Assembly (NCBI RefSeq): GCF_041381155.1
Contig: NC_091144.1
Location: 18,051,544 to 18,115,543, forward strand
From: Argopecten irradians
Lineage: Eukaryota > Mollusca > Bivalvia > Pectinida > Pectinidae
Direction of reading: 5' to 3'
Length of the DNA: 64,000 nt
Shown: positions 35,509 to 47,905 of the stretch, piece after piece
How positions within the stretch are numbered: the first letter of the stretch is position 1
How the letters are laid out: every line of letters begins with the position of its first letter
Position numbers and translations under genes: made by a program
The notes under the pieces: generated by a model
The model's input: only the letters and a program-made list of their open reading frames with translations
Told to the model about the DNA's origin: nothing
The model's database searches: none

Positions 35509-37553
35509 CATTGTTAAATTGATATTTTTAAATGGATAGGTTTTCAAAAACCATAGATTATGTTAGTATTGATTTATTTATTAAAATTTATTTATTCGTC
35601 AATTATGATTTTTTCAGAAGTTCAACAATAGTTTCAAATGTTTTGAATGCACATTTATAATGACAAAAATAACTCATCATACAATTTATTTTTGTTTAAT
35701 TGCAATGAATTGTCTTCTGCTTCAGTTATTTTATTACCAAAAGTTCATTTTTTTTTTACTTCTTTTTTAGTTCAGTTTCCTTTATGACATGTTTCATTAT
35801 GATTAACACATTTTTAATGAATGTAATGTAATTAATCTTAATTAAAAATGTATTATTTGATCAATATTCAATACAAATAGAAATTATTAACATGATTTTA
35901 TATAGGGCCTACTAATTACTATAGTTTGTGGTTGTCGGAAACCTAAACAATATGAACCTTAATCGTATTATTAAATCACTGCCAAATAAGTGTACATTAT
36001 TTGATACATTAATTTACATTGTATTGTGGCGTGACTGTGATAACCACGGGATGTTTTGTGAATTATGATTGTTTTAAAATCGCAACTGTCCATGATGTTA
36101 TGTTATTTATGGAATATTTCCCTATTTATAGTTTGTCCTTCATCTGTTATTCAATCTGGAGAACCGAATAGATGATATCAGTTTTCCCTGATTCTAATTT
36201 TGCTGTTTATACACTGTATATACTACCAAAACATTCTAACCATTACATTTACACACATGTGACGGTGTGTAAAATTTCAAATGTGTATTTTCATGACGTG
36301 GAGATATACCTCATTTGATATTCTGCAGTAATGTACAGTACCTATTTTAATCCATTTACAAAGAGATAGGTTATCAGCTAACGTTCAGTAACCTTTTAAA
36401 ATTTTTAAGACGAAGGTAGACTCTTAATAGACGAAAGTTTATCCCATAATATTGCTATATATAGTGCAGTTAATGTACCACAGCTATTACATATACTGTT
36501 CTTTTTATTACGAAATTGTTAAAGTTAAGTTGCGTAAAATGCCATTCATGAATATGTCTGTGTATCGTCTGAGTAATTTAGTAAGGTTTTAGGTAATATT
36601 AAAAATTTTGTTTACAAATTTTTCCAACATAGCATTCGGTATTGTAACTGTCTCAAATTTACCTATATCAAGTTATGCAAATAAAACGCTGTTGTTTTAC
36701 CTATAGCTTTGCCTTATTAATTTTCCGAAAGCAAATTAAACAATGTGTTTTACTTGAAACAATACCCCTGTCTAATCCTTCTTTGTTACTTCTAATATTC
36801 AAGTTGGTGGCTTTTATTTCTCATGTACATGTATTCATGATGTCTTTCATCGAAAAAAATTAAATCTTTACTTTATATTCAAGGCACTAAAGTTATTACA
36901 ATGAGAAAGAAATAGAAATCAAACTAACTTTGAGCCCATTATAATTCTTAAAATGCATTACTGTAATTAATAAGGAAATCACAGGTAAGTGGGTTGGAAT
37001 ATTGTCTCGTGATTCATTAATTCATTGATTTAAGTTTTTATGTCAATGGTGAAATCCAATTAAATGAAAAACTGGATGACTATACACTTCGTCATACTGA
37101 ATGCGTTTTCGTATTGATATCCAATATCAAATCTCTTTCCGGTAACCCGTATTTTAGTCTTACACTGGTAGACATATCTAGTCAGACGCTATTCACTGTA
37201 CAAAGGATACATTTACTCTTTAAAAATACAAACGTGTATAATGCAGGTGCCATATAAGCGATAAATGTTTTATCGAGATCGTCCGCTTATGAATAATTTT
37301 ACGCTTTGTTGATTATCATAAATATACTTTATATTTGGCATTCAATGACACGTACAAGTGTTTTATAATGAAAATTCATTTCGCTGAATTTTAGTTTTAA
37401 CTATGAAATAGTGTAAAAAATATGTATATACATATATGGGAAGGTTTCTGTTCATTAACACAAATACGCATTTTGTTTAATTTGAGTGAAATATAATAAC
37501 ACACATAATGAAGAGAACAGGGGATCTTGGGATTCATTTAAAGCGTAATGTAT
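35509..37553. other. Intergenic region between the convergent paralogues
   Basis: About 2 kb of AT-rich sequence with no frame over 65 codons and no recognised repeat. Confidence 0.45.
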
Positions 37554-37559
37554 TTTATT
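37554..37559 (-). terminator. Polyadenylation signal of paralogue B
   Basis: AATAAA on the minus strand about 165 nt past the stop at 37726. Confidence 0.4.
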
Positions 37560-37725
37560 TGTGAAACAATATATAAAAATAGTAAAAAGTAATTAAGATG
37601 TGTATTACGATAAAAATATATCAAATAAAACAATACAAAAAACTTAACAAAATCAGTCGTAAAGCTGTTTAAAATGAATTATTTTGAGGTATAATCATGA
37701 TGATGATTCATAGCCATAACCAACG

Positions 37726-40700
37726 TCATGTGTCGATTTCCCTAATGTTCCTTTTGAGTATACTGGCATATTGCACTATCTGTGTCAGTATAATGAAATT
37801 TCTTTCATCACGACACACCATGTTGCTGACTGAGCACCAAGGAACCACTGCATTGTACAGACCAGTTCCACTCACGTTACTCTCCACAGCCTGACCAGAT
37901 ATACTGGCAATGCGTCTTATTTTCATTATTGTAAGGAACATTTCACAGAGAGTGCTCTGTACGCTTACGCTGGCTTCCCTCATTCCCTGTACCGCTCCTC
38001 GGTCATCCTGCATCAAATCGAGAACACCCGCGACAATCGTCAAAGAAGCATAATCCTGTTCCAACCTCTGTAGTAACTGGAAATAGTAAATTAAGCTTGA
38101 GTTAGTGTGTTAACCTAAGTTAAATAACAAAATATAAAAAATGCACATTCAGATTTTTGTCACCCCCCCCCCCCCCCCCCCCCCCCCCACTGACCCTATA
38201 TTCCTATATAATCTTGTTGAACCATATTGTTCATAACGATTGACTTACATTCCGCTGAAACAATGTAATCATTAGTATACTAAAAAATGCACACAATGTA
38301 CGTATCTGAAATACTATATCGTTCTCAACCCAAAATATCAATCTTATTAACAACATGCCCAATATCTAGAGGTATGGGTTTCGTATTAATGCAAACTTTT
38401 CAACGTTTGAATTGATGCTATGGTTTCTTTTTTATTTAGGGCTATGTTGATGTAATTTGTATTCCTATTTGATTTCATAATGAATTATAATGTTTTAATA
38501 ATAAAAGACAGTTCTAAATATCGTGAAGTCAATTACATGATGTATTATCCCTTCCTGGTTTCTACTTTTTGACACTATGTTCATCAGTCAGTTTGCATTT
38601 TAGTTTTTATATTTCCGTTAAACAACTCTTTATCTTTCAAATACAAGTAAAATATTTATTTTGTTCATTTCACCCTGCACTTCCGATATTACCTGGACAT
38701 GGTCATGAATCGACAATAATTGGTCACTTCCTGTCTGAATAGGTAGCAGGCACGGACGGTCAGTGGAGGAAATGTAATCTTCATCCATACACGCATTGTC
38801 CACACGGAATTGCTGCAACATCAAATGAATATATGGATCCTGTATGGTAGATTTATGTCATAACTGAGAGATGAGGTAAGTAAGAGGTGACTCGCAAGTA
38901 AACATGAAATAGTGGACAAATATTGACTTATATAGTTTTATGCATCTGTATCATCTAACAATCATAAACTAAGTGTGCTTGAAGAACAACACAGATGTAC
39001 GCTGCAATGACTCTAATACCACTTTCTTGGTTAAAGGTTTTCTTAAATAGATTTTATAATAAATGAAAAAGAGAGGGCACACGGTATTACATGTATAATA
39101 TGACATATGGTATTACATTATGTAGTGTATTAACATTTTTCATTCTGAATTTATTTGTTCTTTTGTGTCTAGATAAAGGGACAGATCACTCCGAGACTCG
39201 ACAATATTTTGTCCACACTGTTTGAATTACATCTTTGTCCCATATTTACAACTTCATGTAATTTGTATTTTACAAACAAGGATTTGTAAGGACCCAGTGT
39301 TATCTGGAATACAACCGTTGATATAATTTCTTTGACCCACAAAATTTTCATTTTTTTTTATTTTGCATTATTCTGTAAAGAAAGTTTACAATAATGTCTA
39401 TGTTTCCTTGACATTTAACAGCTGTATATTGAACCTTTATAGCTGTAAACGTACACATTTTAGCGTGATGTTGATTGTGCTAATGTGTTCAATATTGCGC
39501 CAAAATAAGTAAATATATAAAGTATTCAACACAGATGAAAAGTTATGTGTTCCATAAATAGTCGAAAATTTTAACATAATCTTTTCTCCAGTCATCTTTT
39601 GAAAGCCACCAGATTTGACGAAACCATTCAAATGAACAGAAAAACACGTCTTAAACCTTATAAACATTAGCTACAGGACACATTTTATGTAATATATAGT
39701 AATAAAATTATTTTTATGCCTTATATATGTTTAGATGAAAACATACATGCAGAAATTACAATTATAAGTTATATTGTAAATACATTACTGTAAATTTAAA
39801 TATAATTATTTTAGCAGTATATTGACAAAACCCATTTTATGCATTTATTTGCATGCAAAATGAAAACCTATACATTGTAAGTATTGCAATGCTCCAAATG
39901 TTGGTAAGTGTTGGTGGTGAATGACATAATATATTAAAGATTTTTTGATTCGCGATTATCAAAATTACGGCACATTTAACAATAAGGTTGACATTTGATC
40001 TTAAACTTACTAAAATATATTTTTTATACTTTGGATGGCAAAAATGGGATTAAAACATAAAATGATTTTAAAAAAATGGTTCGGATTGAGCAAGGAGTAT
40101 AATGTAAAAGAAACATTTAGTACACTCACGTAATGTAGTTTGAGAGACCTGAGACTCCGGTGCATTATAGTCGTCCTAGCCCGAAGTCGCCTCAGGCGCC
40201 CCTGTAAAGTAAAATCGTCATCAACTTCATAGCTCTCTTCAACAGTCGGATCGGTTACCGGAACCATGGCACCGAGACACACGTGGCGCACATCTGTGAT
40301 GACGTCACTTTCGTCCATCAGGCAGTTTCCATTCTGACCTTGAATTCCTATCATCCAAGATACTAAAATAAATGGAATAAAAACAATTGCATTAACCTTC
40401 TGAGAATCGATGGTAAATTACAATGAAAATACATTGAACAAGAAGAAAAAAATCATATCCAAATATGCATGAAAAAGTAATAGATTTATCAAACTGTATT
40501 TAACGTCGGTATGTTTTGTAAACTACACCACGACAATGTCCATCCAAGAACATTTCATAAACTATTATAATTATGATGTAATTGACAGATTTAAGCGGAC
40601 TGCTAAATGACGATACAATAACACAACTAATAAGCTTCTTGACTTCAAAAGTTCTAACCCCAAGAAAAATATTATGAACATGCTATGTGTTCATGTTGGA

Positions 40701-40929
40701 TTATTTAAAGAAAGGACTGTTTAATGGCGATACAGTTATACTGTATTTTAAAAGAACTGCTTGCTCATGTTTTACATTTATTTTACATTCTACCTGAACT
40801 GTTGAAGATTAAGAAATGTGAAATTAGTTTTGATCATGATAAATGATTTATTTTATTGTATTGGCTTGAGATGTTAAATGAACGTTTTAAGTGATACTTA
40901 CACAATATTATACATAACACATTTTTCAT
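37726..40929 (-). CDS. Secreted cysteine-containing helical protein, unrecognised family, 243 aa (paralogue B)
   Basis: Exons in transcription order are 40929-40902 (28 nt), 40362-40130, 38812-38693 and 38076-37726, totalling 732 nt in frame with phases 1, 0, 0 exactly as in paralogue A. The tiny exon 1 plus the start of exon 2 encode a signal peptide (MKNVLCIILLSWMIGIQG). Aligned with paralogue A: Cys23 and Cys38 (RHVC) with the same 15-residue spacing, a basic LRRLRAR helix ending exon 2, Cys108, LLQRLEQDYASL opening exon 4 against LLRYLEQEFARL, Cys171 (LCE), Cys208 (WC) and Cys215 with the same 7-residue spacing, and RNFIILTQIVQYASIL against RNGIVLVQLAQFTSLL. Cys95 is specific to this copy and Asn194 is a sequon. 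Identity is low overall, so the duplication is old or the pair evolves fast. Confidence 0.8.
38163..38188. repeat. Poly-C tract of 26 bases in the last intron of paralogue B
   Basis: Uninterrupted C on the plus strand (G on the transcribed sense strand), about 87 nt before the final acceptor. Such tracts are length-unstable and may be mis-sized in the assembly. Confidence 0.9.
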
Positions 40930-40997
40930 ATAAAGATACATTTCACAATTCTCCAGTTATTTCAAAGCCAACTATAACTTACCATTTCATCTCTCCA

Positions 40998-41005
40998 TAT
41001 TTATA
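40998..41005 (-). promoter_or_regulatory. TATA box of paralogue B
   Basis: TATAAATA on the minus strand, 70 nt upstream of the start codon at 40929. Confidence 0.5.
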
Positions 41006-43489
41006 CAAGAACTTATCCAAAATCCTTGGATTTTCACAAGAAAAACTCCAGTTTACTATTCTTACCGGATACTCAGATTGTCTTTGAAATAAATCAATTT
41101 CTTCCTCAAAATACGAAAATGGAACTAGAATGTTTCACAGCATAGCGTCGACGTAGAGAGTACCGAACTTTCCATTACCATTCCAGTCCACACGTTTTGT
41201 GTACTTCTGTTGTAGACGCTGTGATGTCACTTAGAGCAGTGAAGGCCAGGAAATATTAACCGAAGGCGAAACAAGATACCATTGCGATATCGAAAGGACT
41301 CAAACATAAGGTAACCATACACGTCCAATAACTGGGTTTTGAATTGAATAGAACCGAAGGGTTTAAATACAGAAGGCGTTTCCTTTTGTATAAAATGTAA
41401 GTCATTATCGTTTCAGTCGTCAAATGTGGCATTGATAAAATATAATTGGAAAACTAATAGCAGATGTAAGTTTATTGGGTGGAGTGTCAACTCTCCAAGC
41501 TATCAGTTACATTTATACCGACATTGGTATCGTCAATGGTCAAAATTAAATCCTGGTTACTTTTTCATGCATGTATTTGTTCTTTTTTTCTTTTCTTCTT
41601 TCTTTGCGATAAGCTTTTCATTTTTCATCTTCATTTGTACATCTAATTTATTTTTTTTTCAAACTAAAGTGACCAAACAGTACTCTAGACTTTTACTCTA
41701 CTTTCAGAGGACACACTTGTTTCATAAGCAATGCTCGTTTATACTGAATTGTGCAAGAATTTTCGAGTAATACTGTTATTGATAAGGGGGCTTCATCACA
41801 ATTCTTGTCAGAAAATTAACAACAGCGGAAACAATCAATATCATAAAATCAATTTGATGATTATTTAAAAAAATATTTTATTTAATAACGTTAACAAGAA
41901 CAATAAGAACTTAAACAACACCACTAATGCACGAAGTCATGGACTAAATTGTTTTGCCATACAAAAACGGCAAGTATATATTGAATTCCGAAGGTGAATG
42001 AGATTTATTTAGAGGCTATATAAATATTTTGCAATTGAAACTTTAAACGAAAATTCTTCAAACATAACATGTTCTTAAGTTAAAGAACTTATAGAACTTC
42101 CTTCAGTGAAAACGTTGTACAGAAATGTCAGTCATAATACTGATAGTAAGACAAATATACATATATTTCGTCACATTTTCATCATATATTATCAAAATGA
42201 TTTTCCCCAAACATTTTGAACTTTCATATACAATTTGTATATTCGGCCTATCAAAATTACTTAAGAGATAGCAAATGGCCAGTAAAAATATTTAAAGGAC
42301 TTCAAACGATAGAAGTCGAAGAGGACAAACATGACATTTTTTGAGAAATTTTATAAATTAATTGGATATTGTATCAGCTCAATCATTAATAGAATTGTAT
42401 GGAAGATGACAATTTTTAAAACAATTCACTATCTAATTTATCTTATGGAAAAAAATATGTATTCCTTATGAAAACCGAAACAGAATTCTTTCATTAAACA
42501 GACATATTGTACTGAGAAAAGATTTCCTTTTACTGATCAAAGTCACTATAAAACGTACGAGGCGACCCCAAGTGATCATATTTCAAATGCACCGAGAGAA
42601 TGGCATTTATTTGTAAATATTTCAACTTAATGAATTTGGGATATTGACATGGAACATTTAAATTTGGGTCAATGGGCTAGGCTGTGCGAGGTACTTTTGT
42701 ATACTTTTATGTTTCGCTGTGTTTGGATTGGTAGTGTGTAATATAACCAGATACCATTCAATATCACAAACAGAAAACCGAGCCATTGTCCCCCCATATC
42801 GATATATTTCTAATAAAGGTAAAGATCTTTTGGCAAATGGTAAACAGATACTTCATTCAGATCCGTGCCCGCTGTAGTGTCAATGCTTCTCAAATCCTTT
42901 CAGCAGAATTTCTCATTGACGATATACAGTCCTATCAGATGCATGTAATTGTATTAAATTATCTGGTTGGTTCACGAGTAAAGAACTGTGTTTTATTGGC
43001 GTTTGGTTGTGGTATTGGACTGTGGATTGGTTATTTCCTCTATGTAATCTTCCGCTGCTGCTTCAATTCATATAAAATACAATAAATCTTATTAACAATA
43101 CTCGAATATGTATTATCCAAACTAAATTGATTTCAAGGATCATTTCAAGGACTGCTTTTTTCAGTTTATGTCTCGTTTCAGCATCATGAAAAAGTGTTGT
43201 TTTTTCCTGTGATTTTCAAAAATTAATTGTCTATATTTGTATCAAGTTGCCATATAGAAAATTTGTAAAAATGAATAGACCATTATTGTTTGTAGAATAT
43301 TTTGTACATGATTTTAAGGATTGACTAATTTGGCAAACGTTTTGAAAAAGTGCCTTTCATTTTTACTTCAAGATTTTTTGCACATCAATCACTTAATCAC
43401 CTGTACGGCATTCAAGCACATTGATCCCCATTTTTATGATTGTGTCAGAATCAGCAACCTTTTTTCTTTTGAGCTGCATATTTTTAGAA
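41006..43489. other. No gene recognised
   Basis: It includes the upstream region of paralogue B. Frames at 41426-41770 and 42786-43085 have hydrophobic runs but no supporting splice or family features, and are treated as chance. Confidence 0.4.
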
Positions 43490-44470
43490 ACATGAGGCCC
43501 AAGGGCCTAAACGGTCATCTGACTATTGGGAAAATACAACACCTCAAAGAATATAGTAGTGGAAAACAATTAAGGCAATACAAAAAACTCTTTTAATAGA
43601 AGTTCGGGTTCTGATATATTTGATGAAGTCGCATGAATGAAGGTCCCTTGATCCTACAAGTCCAATATCTAGTCTATAGGCCTCTTAGTTATTTACAAGA
43701 ATTCGCTTAAAGATTTTAGCCAATTTGATTCCAGCGACCTTGGATAAATGTCTGAAATAATTTGAACAAACTTGGTAGCTCTTCATCCAAGCATACCGCA
43801 GTCCCAATATAAGTACCCTGGGCCTTTCGGTTTTTGAGAAGATTTTAACTTATTTGACCCCTGTGACCTTAAATGAAGATTAAGATCATTCATTAGAACA
43901 AATTTGGTAGTCCTTCACTCCAGCATGTCACCAGTCCAATATCGGGTCTCTAGGCCTTTTAGTTATTCACAAGAAGTCGTATAAAGATTTTAGCATATTT
44001 GATCTCTGTGACCTTGAATGAAGGTCAATATCATTCATTTGAATAAACTTGGTAACCCTTCATCCCAGAATGTCACAGGCCCAATATCAGGTCTCTAGAC
44101 CTATAAGTAATTCACAAGAAGTCATTTAAAGTTTTAAGTTTATTTGACCCCTGCGACCTTAAATGCAGATCAAGGTCATCCATTTGAACAGATTTGGTAG
44201 CCTTCATCCCAGCATGCTACAGGACCAATGTCAGTACCCTGGATCTTCTTGTTTTTGTCAAGTCGTTTAAAAATTTTAACCTATTTGATCTATGTGAACT
44301 TGAATGGAGGTCAATGTCATTCATTTGAACAAACTTGGTAGCCCTTTATCCAAGAATGTCACAGGCCCAATATCAGGTATCTAGGTCACTTAGTTATTCA
44401 CAAGAAGTTGTGCCACAGGGCCAATATCAGTACCCTGGTCCTTCTCGTTCTTGAAGAAGTTGTTTAAATA
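43490..44470 (+). repeat. Dispersed repeat with palindromic head and about six 145-bp internal units
   Basis: It begins GAGGCCCAAGGGCCTAAACG. From about 43600 a degenerate unit recurs near 43679, 43831, 43953, 44098, 44239 and 44384. Key blocks are AGTTATTCACAAGAAGTC, TTTGACCCCTGTGACCTT, GGTCATTCATTTGAACAAAC and CCAGCATGTCACAGGCCCAA. No coding function is seen. I recall this repeat style as common in bivalves. Confidence 0.7.
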
Positions 44471-47400
44471 TTTCAGGTCATTCTTTTCAACAAACTTGGT
44501 CAAAAAGCTCAATATCAAACACATACCCATACTACATTCTTCTCATTTTCATTTTTGGTATGATCTCCAATCTCCAAATATCTACATTAGAAAGAAGAGA
44601 AAGTCATATGAACATTTTTTTTTACAAATATTAAGATAACATATTTGCCAAAGAGTATTTGCTGTAGTGCTGACATTGTGTTGATAGGCATTCTGTCAAA
44701 ATTTATTGTTAAAATGAAAATTATCCCCATTTAACAAAGATGAGTGATGGTTAGTTTGGACTTAGTGTCACCTATATTCTATATCAGAATTATGAAGTTT
44801 TTTTAAATTCATTGATTGTAAAACGTTGTTTAATTTTGAAACGCCCAAAACCTTATCTTATATCGGGTTCTTGTTAACATGTATATGTTATATACATGAG
44901 TACCCCGGTATATACATAACAGAATGTATGCCTTAGTTCTAGTGTATCCTTCCTACAGTAAACCACATTAATTTTCGCGGATAACTTGATGTCGTGGAAA
45001 TTTATCACCGAATATAGCACGAAGTGCCAAACATACGTACCTAAGAAGGATACAAGGCCAAATTGAGAAAATAAATCATGAAATACTCTTCTTAGAAACG
45101 CAAAATTTAGTTTCGGTAAGAATAAATTTGGTTTAGTATAAATGATATAATGTTTGGGAGACTCAGTCTAATTATATGTCTGGGTGTAAACTTCTTCAAT
45201 TAATAATCATGCAAAGTCATTAGTGTGATAGTACAATTCCGTCAAAGTGCTGCTCTGAGCAAAAAAAATATGATTGAAGGCATTCTTCCTTGCGATAATG
45301 CTTACTTTCACTTCCCTTTTTATGTAATAGCTTTTTTCCTAAAGAAAAGGCACAATAACATATACAGACAACTTCTTTTCCTTTTTTCCTCAAAGAAAAG
45401 GCACAATGACATATACAGACAATTTATTTTCAATATCGGATACAAAACAACACAATTATATTAGTTCATAAAACATGATGTCATATCCATATTGAGTAGA
45501 TCTAACTATATAGCCAGTATATAGTTATAAAATCGACAATATATAATAGGCTTATGGTGCGGTATAAAATGTTGCAATACTCTAAATATCTATATTAAGG
45601 ATGCATGGCTTCAATCTTTTTTTTCTTTCCTGATGAAATGCAATTCTAAAATCTTTCTTACATACATTTGCAGACGATTTACACAGATCTCTTTTAGAAA
45701 CGGGCTCCATTATAATCTACAGTAAATTGATGAAAGTAACAAGAGGAACTATCCATTTTTACATGTATTTAGGTAACGTCAATGTTTACTCGCTAACCAG
45801 TGGGGATATTATGTTATGAGTTATATATTATATGAATGGTTAAGAATGTATGAAATATCACAGAATGCAGTAAGTTGCACGATTTCCCTAATAAAGATGT
45901 ATATATTTACAGGTATATATCTATATGTATCAGGGCCAAGATCTCTAAAGGTAATTCGGATATTCTAAAATATGAATCAGGTAAAATTGCAGAAGCCAAA
46001 CTTAAGAGTTCATGCAGATCTAACTCATTTGTATCCTCTTTTAATTTAAAATACAAGAATCAAAAGAGCCAGGTTCTCTTTTCAGTTATACACTTTTCAT
46101 GAACAGAATAAAATAGTAAGATAAAAGAGAAATTAAACGATTCAGCTTATCTTTAAAACAACTTGGCACTGTGATACAAATGTATTATAATCTTGATATC
46201 AAAGTTACATCAACTTTTAAATACTTACAATGTGGTTGAAATTTACAATAAATATAAAATATAAACATTCATATCCCAAATTAAAGCATGAGACACATGT
46301 TCACTCTATAAACATTTACTCACACATTAACATGTTGCGTTTAATTGTGTTTCAGTAGACACTCTGGACAACCATGGTACATTTTTATCTTCATGTCACA
46401 CTAAAACTGAGATTTGAAGCATAAAACGATAGGACTGACATGTTAGTATATTGTTAGAAATATTAGAAATATAACACTTTCACTTTACCTATAATTTGTT
46501 TTCCAAAAGGATAAAAGGATTTGACTCAATTTAGGACAACTTATGAAGAATCTCCTTAGAACACAGTTATATGGACAACAGATGACAGTATCTAGACTGA
46601 TAACATATACATGTATTCAAAACGAAGGTAACTTACAGTCACATGCATATGCATGGCATGCTTTAAATGTCTGTTATTTCATCTATTTCTGGTATTCTAA
46701 TGATTATAGTTGTTAAATTACAAAATAAATAATTTGTGCTTTTCTTTTTAATTCTTAAAATATTCATGGGTAGAAATATTCATGCATTATCAAGTTTTAC
46801 CAGTAACATCATTCTTTCCAGTTATTAATAAAGAAAGTAAATATTCTGCAAATTAAAGCAACTATACAGTAAGCACATATCTCTACTACTCTATTAACAT
46901 TTGGCTGGCAGTACTATGTAAAATAAAATATGCCTAAGACACACTAACAGTGCAGATATCTACTTATCAGACAGTACCAGTGGTTACTAATAATCTATCA
47001 ATTAAAAACAATATTTCTATAACATCTGATTAGACTAGACTAAGTATTATCATACTATCATAATGAACATCTACCAAATAACAAAATGATGAATGTGTAA
47101 TTATATAACTAGCACTAACACAACCGCACATACTAGTATTACACTACATATGTATGTAGCTAAGAAATGCAAGTAAAATGTAAATATTTCTGAAACCATG
47201 TAATTCAGGAACTCAAAGTATCATAAAATCATCAATCACAATTTCTCAGAAAATCCATTTTAAATTGCCTCATATTCGTTTCACATGCAAACATTTACAA
47301 CTAATGCTTTGCACAGATTCTGAAATAATTACAGTTCAAAAATCTATGGACAATTTATTAGCACAATAAAAATTGTAAAATAAACTTAGAAAAATGGACA

Positions 47401-47650
47401 GTTAATTTATTTGAAATTCAAACTTTCACAACATAATTCCTGAATGAACAACAAGGTATTAGCTAAGGGCACATGTACATATTTGTTGAGATTATGTGTA
47501 GCACATTGATATGAAATTATCTTTTGGACGGTAACTTTCACAGAAAATTTAAACGTTCACATAATTTTCATGTGATTATCATATGTATAAGTCTTGTTAC
47601 AGAACCTTTTCACTTTAGTTTTCATTCTACATTCCTTCCTCAGTACTCAA
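44471..47650. other. No gene recognised
   Basis: AT-rich spacer beyond the MAP9-like gene. It contains a 60-bp direct duplication at about 45335-45430 (AAAGAAAAGGCACAATRACA followed by TATACAGACAA). A minus-strand AATAAA at 47651-47656 probably ends the MAP9-like 3' UTR, about 250 nt long. Confidence 0.4.
45335..45430 (+). repeat. Two-copy direct repeat of about 50 bp
   Basis: CCTAAAGAAAAGGCACAATA / CCTCAAAGAAAAGGCACAAT blocks each continue into CATATACAGACAA. Confidence 0.7.
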
Positions 47651-47905
47651 TTTATTTTCTCCTGAACATATAAATGTCATTAATGATTGGGTTGATTCAG
47701 GATAGTACATTCTCAGAGCAAAGCCATCACAGCAGTGAAGAGATTCCTGTTGAACTTTTCTATCTTCTCTATCTATCTTGTATACAGATCCTTTCATAAT
47801 TTCCGAGTCATGGATACAAACAATTCCTCCGAGTCACTCTAAGTCTTACTTAGATACTCTCACCTCTAGGTCTATCTTAGGCACAATAACAAGTGTCATT
47901 ACCAA

